DNA from: Plantibacter sp. PA-3-X8
Lineage (GTDB): Bacteria > Actinomycetota > Actinomycetes > Actinomycetales > Microbacteriaceae
NCBI RefSeq assembly: GCF_003856975.1
Contig: NZ_CP033107.1
Span: forward strand, 1,860,001-1,924,000
DNA: 64,000 bases
Direction: 5' to 3'
Part shown: positions 17,496-25,818 of the stretch, in pieces
Layout: each line of letters begins with the position of its first letter
Position numbering within the stretch: the stretch's first letter is position 1
Made by a program: the position numbers and the translations under genes
The notes under the pieces: model-generated
The model's database searches: none
Seen by the model: only the letters and a program-made list of their open reading frames with translations
What the model was told of the DNA's origin: nothing

Positions 17496-18160
17496 CAGGA
17501 CAGGCCTCCAGAGGTCGGCAGTGCGTGGGTCGGTGCGGATCGACGAGGGGTCGTGGTGCGCGGTGCGGCGGCGGGTGCCGATGCGGCCGGGCTCGAAACA
17601 GTCGTCTCCTGCGTCGTCGTGCTGCGACGGCGATCGGTCGCCGACTCGGCGGGTCGGAAGACGACGAAGCGGTAGGCGAGGAAGCGGAACACCATGCCGA
17701 GGACGAGTCCGACGCCGTTGCCCGCGATGTTGTCGGCGAGCGGCGTGGTGTAGCCGAGGACGTAGTGCGAGACGAAGAGACACCCCGCCGCGATCCCGAG
17801 GCCGAGGACGTTCATGAGCGCGAAGAGGGCGCCCTCCTTCCATACCGCGCGGCGGTGCTCGGTCCGGAACGTCAGCGCCCGGTTGCCGAGCCACGCGACG
17901 ATCGTGGCGACGGCGACGGAGATCACCTTCGCGCCGATCGGCTTGTCGTCGAGCACGGTGAACCGGAGGAGGTTGTACACGCCGACGTCCACGACGAACG
18001 CGGTGCCACCGACGAGGCCGAAGGTGACCAGCTGGGAGACGAGCTTGGGGAGACGCAACGGCTGGCGTGCACGGCGGGGACGCGTTCCCGGAGCGACGGA
18101 TCGTTCGGGGACGGACGGCTGGCTCGGGTGCACGACGGAAGATTCGGGCTTCGCGGTCAT
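17495..18160 (-). CDS. GtrA-family membrane protein
   Basis: This 221-residue protein has four hydrophobic helices between about residues 40 and 165, flanked by basic, Ser/Thr/Pro-rich tails. The start of the domain (LVTFGLVGGTAFVVDVGVYNLL) and FRFLAYRFVVF near the end fit GtrA. GtrA proteins are thought to move polyprenyl-linked sugars across the membrane. It is the first gene of the surface-glycan operon and may supply lipid-linked sugar to the GT39-type enzyme. Confidence 0.85.
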   Translation of the reverse strand: MTAKPESSVVHPSQPSVPERSVAPGTRPRRARQPLRLPKLVSQLVTFGLVGGTAFVVDVGVYNLLRFTVLDDKPIGAKVISVAVATIVAWLGNRALTFRTEHRRAVWKEGALFALMNVLGLGIAAGCLFVSHYVLGYTTPLADNIAGNGVGLVLGMVFRFLAYRFVVFRPAESATDRRRSTTTQETTVSSPAASAPAAAPRTTTPRRSAPTHALPTSGGLS

Positions 18161-18456
18161 GCACGCCGTTCGGGGGCAGCGCGAACCGCGGTTTGGTCGA
18201 TTCCGCCGCCGCCCAGGGCTTTGCCAGGTTCACGAAACAGGGCTGAAATCCCTTGATTTTCCGCGGAAGTTGACGTATTCGCGAGGGCATGGGGGACAAC
18301 ACCGAGGCCCCCTGAACTGGGCCTTCGCCCGCCCGTCAACCGGCACGACGGCGATCCTTCGGTCGCCTACGATGGGGGCAACGCCCGGTGTGCTCGGGCG
18401 TCGTGATGCCCTGATTCGAGGGTGCGCGAGACGACCGGCACAGAGGGAGACATCTG
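18161..18456. other. divergent intergenic region
   Basis: This 296-bp stretch separates the surface-glycan operon (-) from the DUF7882 gene (+). It contains the most AT-rich patch of the area at about 18238-18285. A weak plus-strand promoter match is TTGATT (18253-18258), 17 nt, TATTCG (18276-18281). No convincing minus-strand promoter and no RNA gene were seen. Confidence 0.35.
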
Positions 18457-18819
18457 GTGGGAAAGCTGATCTACGGGAGTTCATCGCGAGAACTCGAACT
18501 CGACGACCGGATGCTCGCGCACGTGAAGTCGATCGCGGTCATGAAGCTGCGGCGCAACGAGTCCTTCACGATCTCCTGGCCGCGCTCGCTCGAGACCGGT
18601 GGCGGACGCGTGACGATCTGGGTGCACCCCTCGATCTCGTTGCAGTTCGAGTTCGACCAGGAGGAGCGTCCGGAGCTCAACCGCAGCTGGCTCGAGTCGA
18701 TGATGCAGGACGCCAACAAGACCGGCGACCTCGCCATCGGACGTGAGGTCCCCGACATCGACCAGCGGGCGCGCCCGACCAACGTCAGCGAACCCCGCCC
18801 CCGGAAGTCCTCCGCGTGA
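18457..18819 (+). CDS. DUF7882-like small protein
   Basis: This 120-residue protein starts at GTG with GGGAG about 10 nt upstream. The sequence (M)GKLIYGSSSRELELDDRMLAHVKSIAVMKLRRNESFTISW is typical of a small family frequent in Microbacteriaceae and sometimes mislabelled as ATP-dependent DNA ligase; it has no ligase motif. A mixed alpha/beta fold with a charged tail is expected. Its stop codon overlaps the GTG of the next gene (GTGA), so the two are translationally coupled. Function unknown. Confidence 0.75.
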   Translation: MGKLIYGSSSRELELDDRMLAHVKSIAVMKLRRNESFTISWPRSLETGGGRVTIWVHPSISLQFEFDQEERPELNRSWLESMMQDANKTGDLAIGREVPDIDQRARPTNVSEPRPRKSSA

Positions 18820-19649
18820 GCGACCGGGTGATCGTCCTCACCGGCGCCAGCGACGGCATCGGTGCTGCGGCCGCGAAGGCGTTGACGGACGCGGGCGAGC
18901 AGGTCGTGGTGGTCGGGCGGTCCCCGGAGAAGACCGCGGCCGTCGCGCAGCGGATCGGGGCTGCCTCGTTCATCTCCGACTTCGCCGAACTGGCGCAGGT
19001 GCGGCTCCTCGCCGAACAGCTCCTCGAGCGGTACCCGCGGATCGACGTCCTCGCCAACAACGCCGGCGGGATCTTCGGCGCCGACCGCCGGGTCACGGCC
19101 GACGGCCACGAGCAGACGTTCCAGATCAACTACCTGGCACCCGCGCTCCTCACCCACCTCCTGCTGGACCGCCTCCTCGAGTCCGAGGCGACGGTGATCA
19201 ACACCTCGAGCGTCGCCAACCGCCTGTTCGGGAAGCTCGACCTCGACGACCTCGACGCCGAACGCTCCTACTCGCCCACGCGTGCCTATGGCAACGCGAA
19301 GCTGGCGCAGATCCTCTTCACGAAGGAGCTCGACCGCCGGTACGGCCCGCGCGGACTGTCCGCCGCGGCGTTCCACCCGGGGGTCATCTCGACGAACTTC
19401 TCCAGCGCGCCCGACGGCGCGATGCGGTTCCTGTATGCGAACCCGCTCGGTCGTCGCCTGCTGAACACCCCCGAGGAGGGCGCCGACACCCTCTTCTGGC
19501 TCGCCGAGAGTCAGCCGGGCCTCGACTGGACCTCGGGCGGCTACTTCGTGAAGCGGAAGCCCGCACGCACGAACAAGCTCGCCGACGACGTCGCCCTCGC
19601 CCGCGGGCTCTGGGAACGGACCGCGGAGCTGCTCGCCGAGCACCGCTGA
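18816..19649 (+). CDS. SDR-family oxidoreductase
   Basis: This 277-residue classical SDR has TGASDGIG (9-16), NNAGG, a catalytic serine in NTSSVAN, and YGNAK as the YxxxK site. The GTG start overlaps the DUF7882 stop by 4 nt. The C-terminal region (GGYFVKRKPA) resembles retinol-dehydrogenase-like and WW-domain oxidoreductase-like SDRs. Substrate unknown; it is probably an NADP-dependent soluble enzyme. It is followed by a small membrane-protein gene with its own promoter. Confidence 0.85.
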   Translation: MSDRVIVLTGASDGIGAAAAKALTDAGEQVVVVGRSPEKTAAVAQRIGAASFISDFAELAQVRLLAEQLLERYPRIDVLANNAGGIFGADRRVTADGHEQTFQINYLAPALLTHLLLDRLLESEATVINTSSVANRLFGKLDLDDLDAERSYSPTRAYGNAKLAQILFTKELDRRYGPRGLSAAAFHPGVISTNFSSAPDGAMRFLYANPLGRRLLNTPEEGADTLFWLAESQPGLDWTSGGYFVKRKPARTNKLADDVALARGLWERTAELLAEHR

Positions 19650-19708
19650 GCGGTCCCCTCGGTCCGTCTCAGTGGCTCCCGCGTCGCCGTTTCGTGGTGA
19701 CGGGAGCC

Positions 19709-19714
19709 TAGGCT
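19709..19714 (+). promoter_or_regulatory. -10 element of a leaderless start
   Basis: TAGGCT is followed by 6 nt and then the ATG at 19721. Confidence 0.55.
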
Positions 19715-19720
19715 GGTGGA

Positions 19721-19894
19721 ATGCGATGGAACGAGTGGACGACGGCGCTCGTCGTCGCCGGGATCCTCGCGCTCGCCGCGCTGCTGATGCTCCTGGTCCT
19801 CGGACCCGAGGCGCCGGTCGTGTGGGGACTCGTCTCCGGGGTGCTGCTCGCCCTCGTCGTCGGTGCCATGGCGTTCGTCAAGCGCGAGCGCTGA
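19721..19894 (+). CDS. small two-helix membrane protein
   Basis: This 57-residue protein begins MRWNEWTTALVVAG. Two hydrophobic segments (about residues 8-28 and 33-51) are separated by a short GPEAP turn, and it ends in KRER. The positive end suggests both termini are cytoplasmic. The reading frame is GC3-rich and has the TAGGCT-plus-6 start signal. It is not recognised; no partner is evident from its neighbours. Confidence 0.65.
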   Translation: MRWNEWTTALVVAGILALAALLMLLVLGPEAPVVWGLVSGVLLALVVGAMAFVKRER

Positions 19895-19922
19895 CCCAGT
19901 CCGGGTAGACCTCTCCCGGTCA

Positions 19923-19937
19923 CTGAGCTTGTCGAAG
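19923..19937 (-). repeat. CTTCGACARGCTCAG repeat, single copy
   Basis: CTGAGCTTGTCGAAG lies 28 bp after the stop of the small membrane protein. It is preceded by CGGTCA as in the other copies. It is one of 13 copies in the window. Confidence 0.7.
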
Positions 19938-20006
19938 TGCCAGAAGGGACCTCCCTATCCTGTCCAGGCCTGAACGAGTCGGTCTCTGGTGCGCGAGGAT
20001 GGACCA

Positions 20007-20996
20007 ATGACGACGAAGCGCATCCTGTTCATCGGCGGCAGCGGCATCATCTCCTCGGCGTCGGTCGCCAGAGCGGTGTCGCTCGGCCATGACGTCACCG
20101 TCCTGAACCGCGGCCTGTCCCACGTCCGCCCCCTCCCCGAGGAGGTCGAGCTCCTCCGCGCGGACGTGCGCGACACCGACGCGGTGACCGAGACGCTCGG
20201 CTCGCGCGAGTTCGACGTCGTGGCGCAGTTCACCGCGTTCACGCCACCGCAGGTGCAGGCGGACATCGACCGCTTCGCCGGTCGGATCGGCCAGTACGTG
20301 TTCGTCAGCTCCGCTTCTGCCTACCAGAAGCCGCCACAGCGCCTGCCCGTCGTGGAGTCGACGCCGCTCCGGAACCCGTTCTCCCAGTACGCGCGCGACA
20401 AGATCTCCTGCGAGGACGTCCTCGTCCACGCCTACCGCGAGCAGGGGTTCCCGGCGACGATCGTGCGCCCGTCACACACCTACGACCGGACGCTCATCCC
20501 CACGATGGGACGGCGCACCGACCTCGACCGCATGCGCGCGGGCAAGCCGGTGGTCGTCCACGGCGACGGGACGACCCGCTGGACCATCACCCACACCGAG
20601 GACTTCGCGGTCGGGTTCGTCGGTCTGCTCGGACGCCGCGACGTGCTGGGCGAGGCGTTCCACATCACGGGCGACCACGCACCGAGCTGGAACGACATCA
20701 CCCGGTGGATTGCGGAGGCGGCCGGCGTGGAGGCCGACATCGTGCACGTGCCGTCCGACGTCATCGCGGAGGTCCACCCGCCGCTCGGGCCGACGCTCCT
20801 CGGCGACAAGGCGTTCCCGATGGTCTTCGACAACACGCGCATCCGCAGTCTCGTGCCGGAGTTCCGGCCCACCATTCCGTTCTGGGACGGCGCGGCGGAG
20901 ATGGTCGCGTTCCACGACGCGAACCCGCACTGGCAGCCGGCCGAGCCGGAGCTCGACGCCGCCTTCGACCGGATGGTCGCCGCCGTCGGTCACTGA
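20007..20996 (+). CDS. NAD-dependent epimerase/dehydratase (extended SDR)
   Basis: This 329-residue protein starts MTTKRILFIGGSGIISSAS, a GGxGxI(S) variant of the extended-SDR nucleotide motif. It has VSSASAYQK with the catalytic Ser/Tyr region, and YARDK where the YxxxK site is expected. It resembles bacterial and plant nucleoside-diphosphate-sugar epimerases and CSP41-like proteins. The ATG at 20007 with GAGGA about 9 nt upstream is preferred over the in-frame GTG at 19989. The stop codon lies within GGTCACTGAGC, the beginning of a repeat cluster. Substrate not deducible. Confidence 0.8.
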   Translation: MTTKRILFIGGSGIISSASVARAVSLGHDVTVLNRGLSHVRPLPEEVELLRADVRDTDAVTETLGSREFDVVAQFTAFTPPQVQADIDRFAGRIGQYVFVSSASAYQKPPQRLPVVESTPLRNPFSQYARDKISCEDVLVHAYREQGFPATIVRPSHTYDRTLIPTMGRRTDLDRMRAGKPVVVHGDGTTRWTITHTEDFAVGFVGLLGRRDVLGEAFHITGDHAPSWNDITRWIAEAAGVEADIVHVPSDVIAEVHPPLGPTLLGDKAFPMVFDNTRIRSLVPEFRPTIPFWDGAAEMVAFHDANPHWQPAEPELDAAFDRMVAAVGH

Positions 20997-21046
20997 GCGG
21001 CAGTCGGTCACTGAGCGATCTGCGGTCCCTGAGCGATCTGCGGTCC

Positions 21047-21120
21047 CTGAGCTTGTCGAAGGGCGGCCCTCGGTCAAGCACAGGAACCGGGACACCGGTC
21101 ACGCCCTTCGACAGGCTCAG
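21047..21120. terminator. inverted pair of CTTCGACARGCTCAG repeats between convergent genes
   Basis: CTGAGCTTGTCGAAGGGCG (21047-21065) and CGCCCTTCGACAGGCTCAG (21102-21120) can form a 19-bp stem with one mismatch. Before it, GATCTGCGGTCCCTGAGC is repeated in tandem (about 21005-21052). The structure sits exactly between the convergent epimerase and ligase genes and could stop transcription both ways. The ligase stop codon lies inside the right arm. Confidence 0.55.
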
Positions 21121-22721
21121 GAACCGGCGGGGGCGGCCTCCGCGGCCCGGAGGTCCTTGCGGAGGATCTTGCCTGACGCCGACTTCGGGATGGCGTCGAC
21201 GAACGCCACGCGCCGGATCTTCTTGTGCGGCGCGACGCGCTCCGTGACCCACGCCATGAGCGCCTCGGCGGTGACGTCCTGGCCCGGTTGCAGGACCACG
21301 AACGCTTTCGGCACCTCTTGGCCCTCGTCGTCGAGCACCCCGATGACGGCCGCGTCGGCGATCGCCGGGTGGCCGAGCAGCAGCGCCTCGAGCTCCGCCG
21401 GCGCCACCTGATAGCCGTGGTACTTGATGAGCTCCTTCAACCGCTCGATGATGCGCACGGTGCCGTCGCCGCGGACGGTCGCGATGTCGCCGGTGTGGAG
21501 GAAGCCGTCGTCCTCGAGGGTCTCGCGAGTGGCCTCCTCGTTGCCGAGGTACCCGAGCATGACGTTCGGGCCGGCGCAGAGCAGCTCGCCCGCCGCGCTC
21601 TCCTCGTCCGAGCCCTCCGCCGGGTAGTCCACCTCGGCGCCGGTCTCCGGATCGACGATCCGGCACTGCATGTTCGGGAGGGTCGTGCCGACGCTGTCGA
21701 GGGACGCCCCCTCGGCCTGGAACGCGATCGCGTGGCTGACCGGGCTGAGTTCCGTCATGCCGTAGCCCTGTCGCATCCGACAGCCCAGACGCTCCTCGAC
21801 CGCCCGCCCGAGTGTCGCGTCCAGGGGCGCGGCACCGGAGAAGATCGTGTGGACGCTCGAGAGGTCGAACTCGTCGACGAGCGGGTGCTTCGCGAGCGCC
21901 ACCGCGATCGGCGGGGCGATGAACACGTAGCTGCAGCGGAAGTCCTGGATGATCCGGAGGAACTCCGCCAGGTCGAACCGCGGCATGGTCACGAGCGAGG
22001 CACGCCGCGACAGCGCGAGGTTGAGCAGCACCGTCATGCCGTAGATGTGGAAGAACGGCAGGACCGCGAGGATCCGGTCGTCGGCGACCATGCCGAGCTG
22101 GGGGATCGACTGCTGCACGTTCGCGACGAGGTTCCGATGCGAGAGCATCACACCCTTCGGTCGACCCGTCGTGCCCGAGGAGTAGGGCAGCACCGCCACA
22201 TGCGTGCCCGGGTCGAACGAGACGTCCGGCGCGGGGAGGCGGCGCATGAGGAGGTCGCTCAGCGACGCGTGCCCCTCCGCGCCGTCGAGGACGACGACGC
22301 GGTCGGAGGGGATCGCGCAGGCGCTCGCCGCAGCCCAGGCCTGGGGGAGCAGCGGGGAGACGGTGAACAGCATCGTCGCGCCCGCGTCCCGCAGCTGCGC
22401 CTCGATCTCCTCGGCGTTGTAGAGGCCGTTCACCGTCGTCGCCGTCGCGCCCGCGCGCAGGATGCCGTGGAACACGGTCGCGAAGGCGGGGACGTTCGGC
22501 GCGTGGAGGGCGACGACGTCGCCGACCCCGATGCCGGCCGCCGCGAGGGCGCCGGCGAGGGCGTTGATCTGGCCGATGAGCTGTCGGTAGCTCGTCTCGG
22601 CGCCCGTCGTGCCGTCGCGGAGGGCGATGCGGTCGAGGTCGCTCGGGGCGATGCCGCCGAACAGGGTGTCGTAGACGCTCAGGTCGGGGATCTCGACGTC
22701 GGGATGCGGGCTGGTGAACAC
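21117..22721 (-). CDS. acyl-CoA synthetase (4-coumarate-CoA ligase-like)
   Basis: This 534-residue ANL-superfamily enzyme has the AMP-binding P-loop YSSGTTGRPKGVM (about 195), GYGMTE, and the hinge and C-terminal lysine motif IPKSASGKILRKDL near the end. It should adenylate a carboxylic acid and form the CoA thioester. Its similarity to plant-type 4CL and firefly luciferase-like ligases suggests an aromatic or medium-chain acid, but specificity cannot be set from sequence. It has a strong ribosome site (AAGGAG) and a TAGACT -10-like element about 35 nt upstream. Its stop codon is contributed by a repeat arm. Confidence 0.85.
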   Translation of the reverse strand: MFTSPHPDVEIPDLSVYDTLFGGIAPSDLDRIALRDGTTGAETSYRQLIGQINALAGALAAAGIGVGDVVALHAPNVPAFATVFHGILRAGATATTVNGLYNAEEIEAQLRDAGATMLFTVSPLLPQAWAAASACAIPSDRVVVLDGAEGHASLSDLLMRRLPAPDVSFDPGTHVAVLPYSSGTTGRPKGVMLSHRNLVANVQQSIPQLGMVADDRILAVLPFFHIYGMTVLLNLALSRRASLVTMPRFDLAEFLRIIQDFRCSYVFIAPPIAVALAKHPLVDEFDLSSVHTIFSGAAPLDATLGRAVEERLGCRMRQGYGMTELSPVSHAIAFQAEGASLDSVGTTLPNMQCRIVDPETGAEVDYPAEGSDEESAAGELLCAGPNVMLGYLGNEEATRETLEDDGFLHTGDIATVRGDGTVRIIERLKELIKYHGYQVAPAELEALLLGHPAIADAAVIGVLDDEGQEVPKAFVVLQPGQDVTAEALMAWVTERVAPHKKIRRVAFVDAIPKSASGKILRKDLRAAEAAPAGS

Positions 22722-22781
22722 GAGTGATCTCCTTCGAACACCGGTGATGGTGGAGTGAGTCTATCCACGCCGGGTGCTCGT

Positions 22782-22787
22782 TAGGCT
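22782..22787 (+). promoter_or_regulatory. -10 element of a leaderless start
   Basis: TAGGCT ends 6 nt before the GTG at 22794. The GTG has no ribosome site, which also supports this start. Confidence 0.55.
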
Positions 22788-22793
22788 GAACCC

Positions 22794-23696
22794 GTGAACG
22801 CGTCCCGCCCCATCCTCGGTCTCCTGCTCGACGTCGACGGCCCCATCGCCAGTCCGATCACTCGGACGATCAACCTCCCGAGCATCGCGCAGGACCTCGC
22901 GACGCTCGCGAACGCCGGGGTCCCGATCGCCTTCAACACCGGGCGGAGCGACGCGTTCCTCCGCGAGGTGGTGGTCCCACCGCTCCTGGCCGCTGGGCTC
23001 GCGGACGACGTCCGGCTCTACGGCATCTGCGAGAAGGGCGCCGTGTGGTTCGGGTTCTCGGCGGCGGGGGTCGACGAGCTGAGCCTCGATCAGGACGTCG
23101 CCATGCCGGAGGGGTACGGCGACGTCATCGAGCGCCTCGTCGACGAGCGGTACGCCGAGACGGTGTTCTTCGACCACACCAAGCGCGCGATGGTCTCGGT
23201 CGAGCAGCACGTCGAGGTGCCGGCAGCGGACTACGCGGTCGTGCGGAAGCACTTCGACGACGACGCCCGGGCCGAACTCGCCCGGCGCGGGTTCGGGGTC
23301 GAGCACGCGCCCGGCCGGTACCCGGACGACGCCGGCCTCGTGCAGTACCGCATCGATCCCACGATCATCTCCACCGACATCGAGTCGGTCCGGCTCGGCA
23401 AGGACCTCGGCGCCGAGCGCGCGCTCGAACTCCTCGAGGCCGACGGCGGCGCGCTCCCGCTCGCCTGGCGCACGGTCGGCGACTCCCGGAGCGACTACGC
23501 GATGGCCGACTGGTTGTTCGAGCACGGGTTCGAGGTCGCGCACGTGGACGTCCGCCCCGCCGACGGCGTGCCCGAGAAGCCCTACCCGGTGCTGACCCAC
23601 CCGACGCTCATCCACGACGAGGCGGGCGCGGCCTTCCTGGCCCGCTGGGTCGCCATGGTGCAGGGGACCGCGACCGACGACGCCGACGTGAGCTGA
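22794..23696 (+). CDS. HAD-superfamily hydrolase-like protein
   Basis: This 300-residue protein starts at GTG. It has LLDVDGPI near the N-terminus (HAD motif I, DxDG), FNTGR (motif II-like) and GDSRSDYAMA (motif IV), with an intervening cap region. It belongs to the Cof/sucrose-phosphatase-like branch and is probably a sugar-phosphate or related phosphatase. It is followed after 2 nt by the DUF1211 gene, so the two form an operon. Substrate unknown. Confidence 0.75.
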   Translation: MNASRPILGLLLDVDGPIASPITRTINLPSIAQDLATLANAGVPIAFNTGRSDAFLREVVVPPLLAAGLADDVRLYGICEKGAVWFGFSAAGVDELSLDQDVAMPEGYGDVIERLVDERYAETVFFDHTKRAMVSVEQHVEVPAADYAVVRKHFDDDARAELARRGFGVEHAPGRYPDDAGLVQYRIDPTIISTDIESVRLGKDLGAERALELLEADGGALPLAWRTVGDSRSDYAMADWLFEHGFEVAHVDVRPADGVPEKPYPVLTHPTLIHDEAGAAFLARWVAMVQGTATDDADVS

Positions 23697-23698
23697 CG

Positions 23699-24391
23699 AT
23701 GGCCGGCGAGGATGGGCGTCCGACGGGCCGCCGTCGACCCGGTCCGACGACGGAGCGAGGGCTCGACCGCGTCGTCAACTTCAGCGACGCCGTCGTCGCG
23801 ATCGCGATCACGCTCATCATCCTCCCGCTCGTCGACCTCGCCCAGGAACACGACGACGGCTCCGTGGTCGCGTTCTTCGGCCACAACTGGACCGGCCTCG
23901 CCGCGGCCGCGCTGAGCTTCGTCGTCATCGCCAACTTCTGGCGCGACCACCACCGCCTGTTCGAGCGCACCGTCGGATACTCGACGCGGCTCGTGACCCT
24001 GAACTTCGTCTGGCTCGCCGGGATCGTGTTCCTGCCGCTGCCGACGGTGCTCCTCTTCGACGGGACGGGCGACGACCGCGGCGCCCCCACGCTCTACATC
24101 GCGACGATGCTCGTGTCGATGGTCGCGGTACGGCTCCAGCAGGTGGTCGTCGAGCGCGACGGGCTGCTCAGCGAGGAAGCGGCGGCCGCGGCGCGCCGAC
24201 CGTGGCCGCTCGTGTGGTTCCCGACCGGCCTGATGCTGCTCGCCGGCGTCCTCGCCGCGACGGTGCCGGGGCTCGGTGCCCAGGCGCTGTACCTCCTGCT
24301 GCTGTCGCTCCCGATCGGGTGGATCAGTGGCCGGCGGCACCGGGACGCCCCTTCGACAAGCTCAGGGACCGGGGAACCTTCCGGTCCCTGA
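23699..24391 (+). CDS. TMEM175-like (DUF1211) membrane protein with a repeat-encoded C-terminus
   Basis: This 230-residue protein has the TMEM175 signature RVVNFSDAVVAIAITLIILPL near residue 25, then FWRDHHRLF and five further hydrophobic helices. Bacterial TMEM175 proteins form K+-conducting channels; this one has a single six-helix unit and would assemble as a tetramer. The last residues (PSTSSGTGEPSGP) and the stop are encoded by the CTTCGACAAGCTCAG repeat hairpin, so the natural C-terminus was probably replaced when the repeat arrived. ATG 23699 lies 2 nt after the HAD stop. Confidence 0.8.
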   Translation: MAGEDGRPTGRRRPGPTTERGLDRVVNFSDAVVAIAITLIILPLVDLAQEHDDGSVVAFFGHNWTGLAAAALSFVVIANFWRDHHRLFERTVGYSTRLVTLNFVWLAGIVFLPLPTVLLFDGTGDDRGAPTLYIATMLVSMVAVRLQQVVVERDGLLSEEAAAAARRPWPLVWFPTGLMLLAGVLAATVPGLGAQALYLLLLSLPIGWISGRRHRDAPSTSSGTGEPSGP

Positions 24392-24404
24392 GCTTGTCGA
24401 AGGG
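24349..24404. terminator. perfect 24-bp hairpin made of two inverted repeat copies
   Basis: The arms 24349-24372 and 24381-24404 are exact reverse complements with an 8-nt loop. The TMEM175 stop codon lies in the right arm. This is the strongest stem-loop in the window and likely ends the HAD-TMEM175 transcript. Confidence 0.6.
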
Positions 24405-24937
24405 TGGGGTGCGTCGGGTGGGGCTGCACTTCGACAGGCTCAGTGACCGGTGATGATGGCTCTCGGAGACCGGTGGTGGTGGCTCGGGGACCGGGGACCC
24501 TTCGGTCCGTGAGCGTGTTTCGGTCCCTGAGCTTGTCGAAGGGTGGGGTGAGTCCGGTGGTGCTGCACTTCGACAGGCTCAGTGACCGGTGGTGGCGGGC
24601 TCAGTGACCGGCGGCGGTGGCTCGGGGACCGGGGACCCTTCGGTCCGTGAGCGTGTTCCGGTCCCTGAGCTTGTCGAAGGGTGGGGTGAGTCGGGTGGGG
24701 CTGCACTTCGACAGGCTCAGTGACCGATGATGATGGCTCTCGGAGACCGGTGGTGGTGGCTCGGGGACCGGGGACCCTTCGGTCCGTGAGCGTGTTTCGG
24801 TCCCTGAGCTTGTCGAAGGGTGGGGTGCGTCGGGTGGGGTTGCACTTCGACAGGCTCAGTGACCGGTGGTGGTGGGCTCAGTGACCGGTGGTGGCGGGCT
24901 CAGTGACCGGCGGCGGTGGCTGAGGGACCGGTTGTGC
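24382..24937. repeat. tandem array of four 138-139-bp units
   Basis: CGGTCCCTGAGCTTGTCG recurs at 24382, 24521, 24659 and 24798. Each unit carries an inverted pair of the 15-mer (for example 24388-24402 and 24429-24443), a GGTGGGGTG stretch and a GACCGGTGRTG run. The final part (24860-24937) degenerates into short CAGTGACCGG repeats. It lies between convergent genes. No open reading frame in it looks coding. Confidence 0.8.
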
Positions 24938-24964
24938 CTCAGGGACCGGCAGCTTGCAGTCGGG

Positions 24965-25738
24965 TCAGGTCTGGCAGTGGGGACACCAGTAGGTGTCGCG
25001 GAGGGCGGTCGGGTCGGCGCCGAGTTTGCCCCGCTGGATCCGGGTGCCGCACCGCAGGCAGCGCTGACCGTCGCGTCCGTACACCCACGTCTTCCGGCCC
25101 GGCCGCGTGTCGCCCGTCGTGACCCGGTTGCGGCGGTCGCGATTGGCGTTGATGAGCCGGTAGCCGAGGCGTACGGCACCCGGCAGGTCGACCTCGGCGG
25201 TGGGCCTCGTCGGGAGGACGCCGCGGATGAAGCACAGCTCGTTGACGTACTCGTTGCCGAGCCCCGCGAGGTTGCGCTGGTCGAGCAGGGCGACGTGGAT
25301 CTCGCGACCGTCGGCCTCGAGGTTGTGGATGGCACGCTCATCGTCCCAGTCCGGACCGAGGAGGTCGGGACCGAGCCAGCCGAAGCGCTCCTCGTCCTCG
25401 CGGGAGGGGAACACCTCGACGAGGCCGAGCTCGAACCCGACCGTCACCCAGTGCTGCGTCGACACGATCGCGCGGGCCTTCCACGCCGGCCGCCGCCAGT
25501 GCTCACCCGGCTGGTAGACGTGCCACAGCCCCTCCATCTTGAGGTGCGTGTGGAGCGTGTGGTCGCCGATATGGTGCAGGAGGTGCTTGCCACGCGGGAT
25601 GACGTCGTGGACGACGTCGCCCCGCAGGTCGACGGTCGCGAAGGCAGGCACCCGCAGGTCAAAGCCGGTGACGACCTCGCCGGCGAGCGCCTGCCGCAAC
25701 CGGTGCGCGGCTTGGAAGACCGTGTCACCCTCTGGCAT
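24965..25738 (-). CDS. Fpg/Nei-family DNA glycosylase
   Basis: This 257-residue protein starts MPEGDTV, with the catalytic Pro2-Glu3 of the family. It has HTHLKMEG, the conserved NLAGLGNEYVNE helix-two-turn-helix part, and a C-terminal zinc finger with CLRCG...CPHC. It resembles endonuclease VIII (Nei2 of mycobacteria), which removes oxidised pyrimidines and cuts the AP site. It lies 80 nt downstream of the lhr gene on the same strand, the same pairing as lhr/nei in Mycobacterium tuberculosis, supporting a shared repair role. Confidence 0.88.
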   Translation of the reverse strand: MPEGDTVFQAAHRLRQALAGEVVTGFDLRVPAFATVDLRGDVVHDVIPRGKHLLHHIGDHTLHTHLKMEGLWHVYQPGEHWRRPAWKARAIVSTQHWVTVGFELGLVEVFPSREDEERFGWLGPDLLGPDWDDERAIHNLEADGREIHVALLDQRNLAGLGNEYVNELCFIRGVLPTRPTAEVDLPGAVRLGYRLINANRDRRNRVTTGDTRPGRKTWVYGRDGQRCLRCGTRIQRGKLGADPTALRDTYWCPHCQT

Positions 25739-25818
25739 GAACCGCTCCGTCCGTTCCGGCTACGGTGCCACCGGCAGGGTGTCCGGCGCAACCCGTGGCG
25801 GGACGGCCGCGAGCCGGT

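Noticed and set aside
24382-24937. CRISPR-like array
   Set aside because: The units are nearly identical across their whole 139 bp, with no unique spacers and no cas genes nearby.
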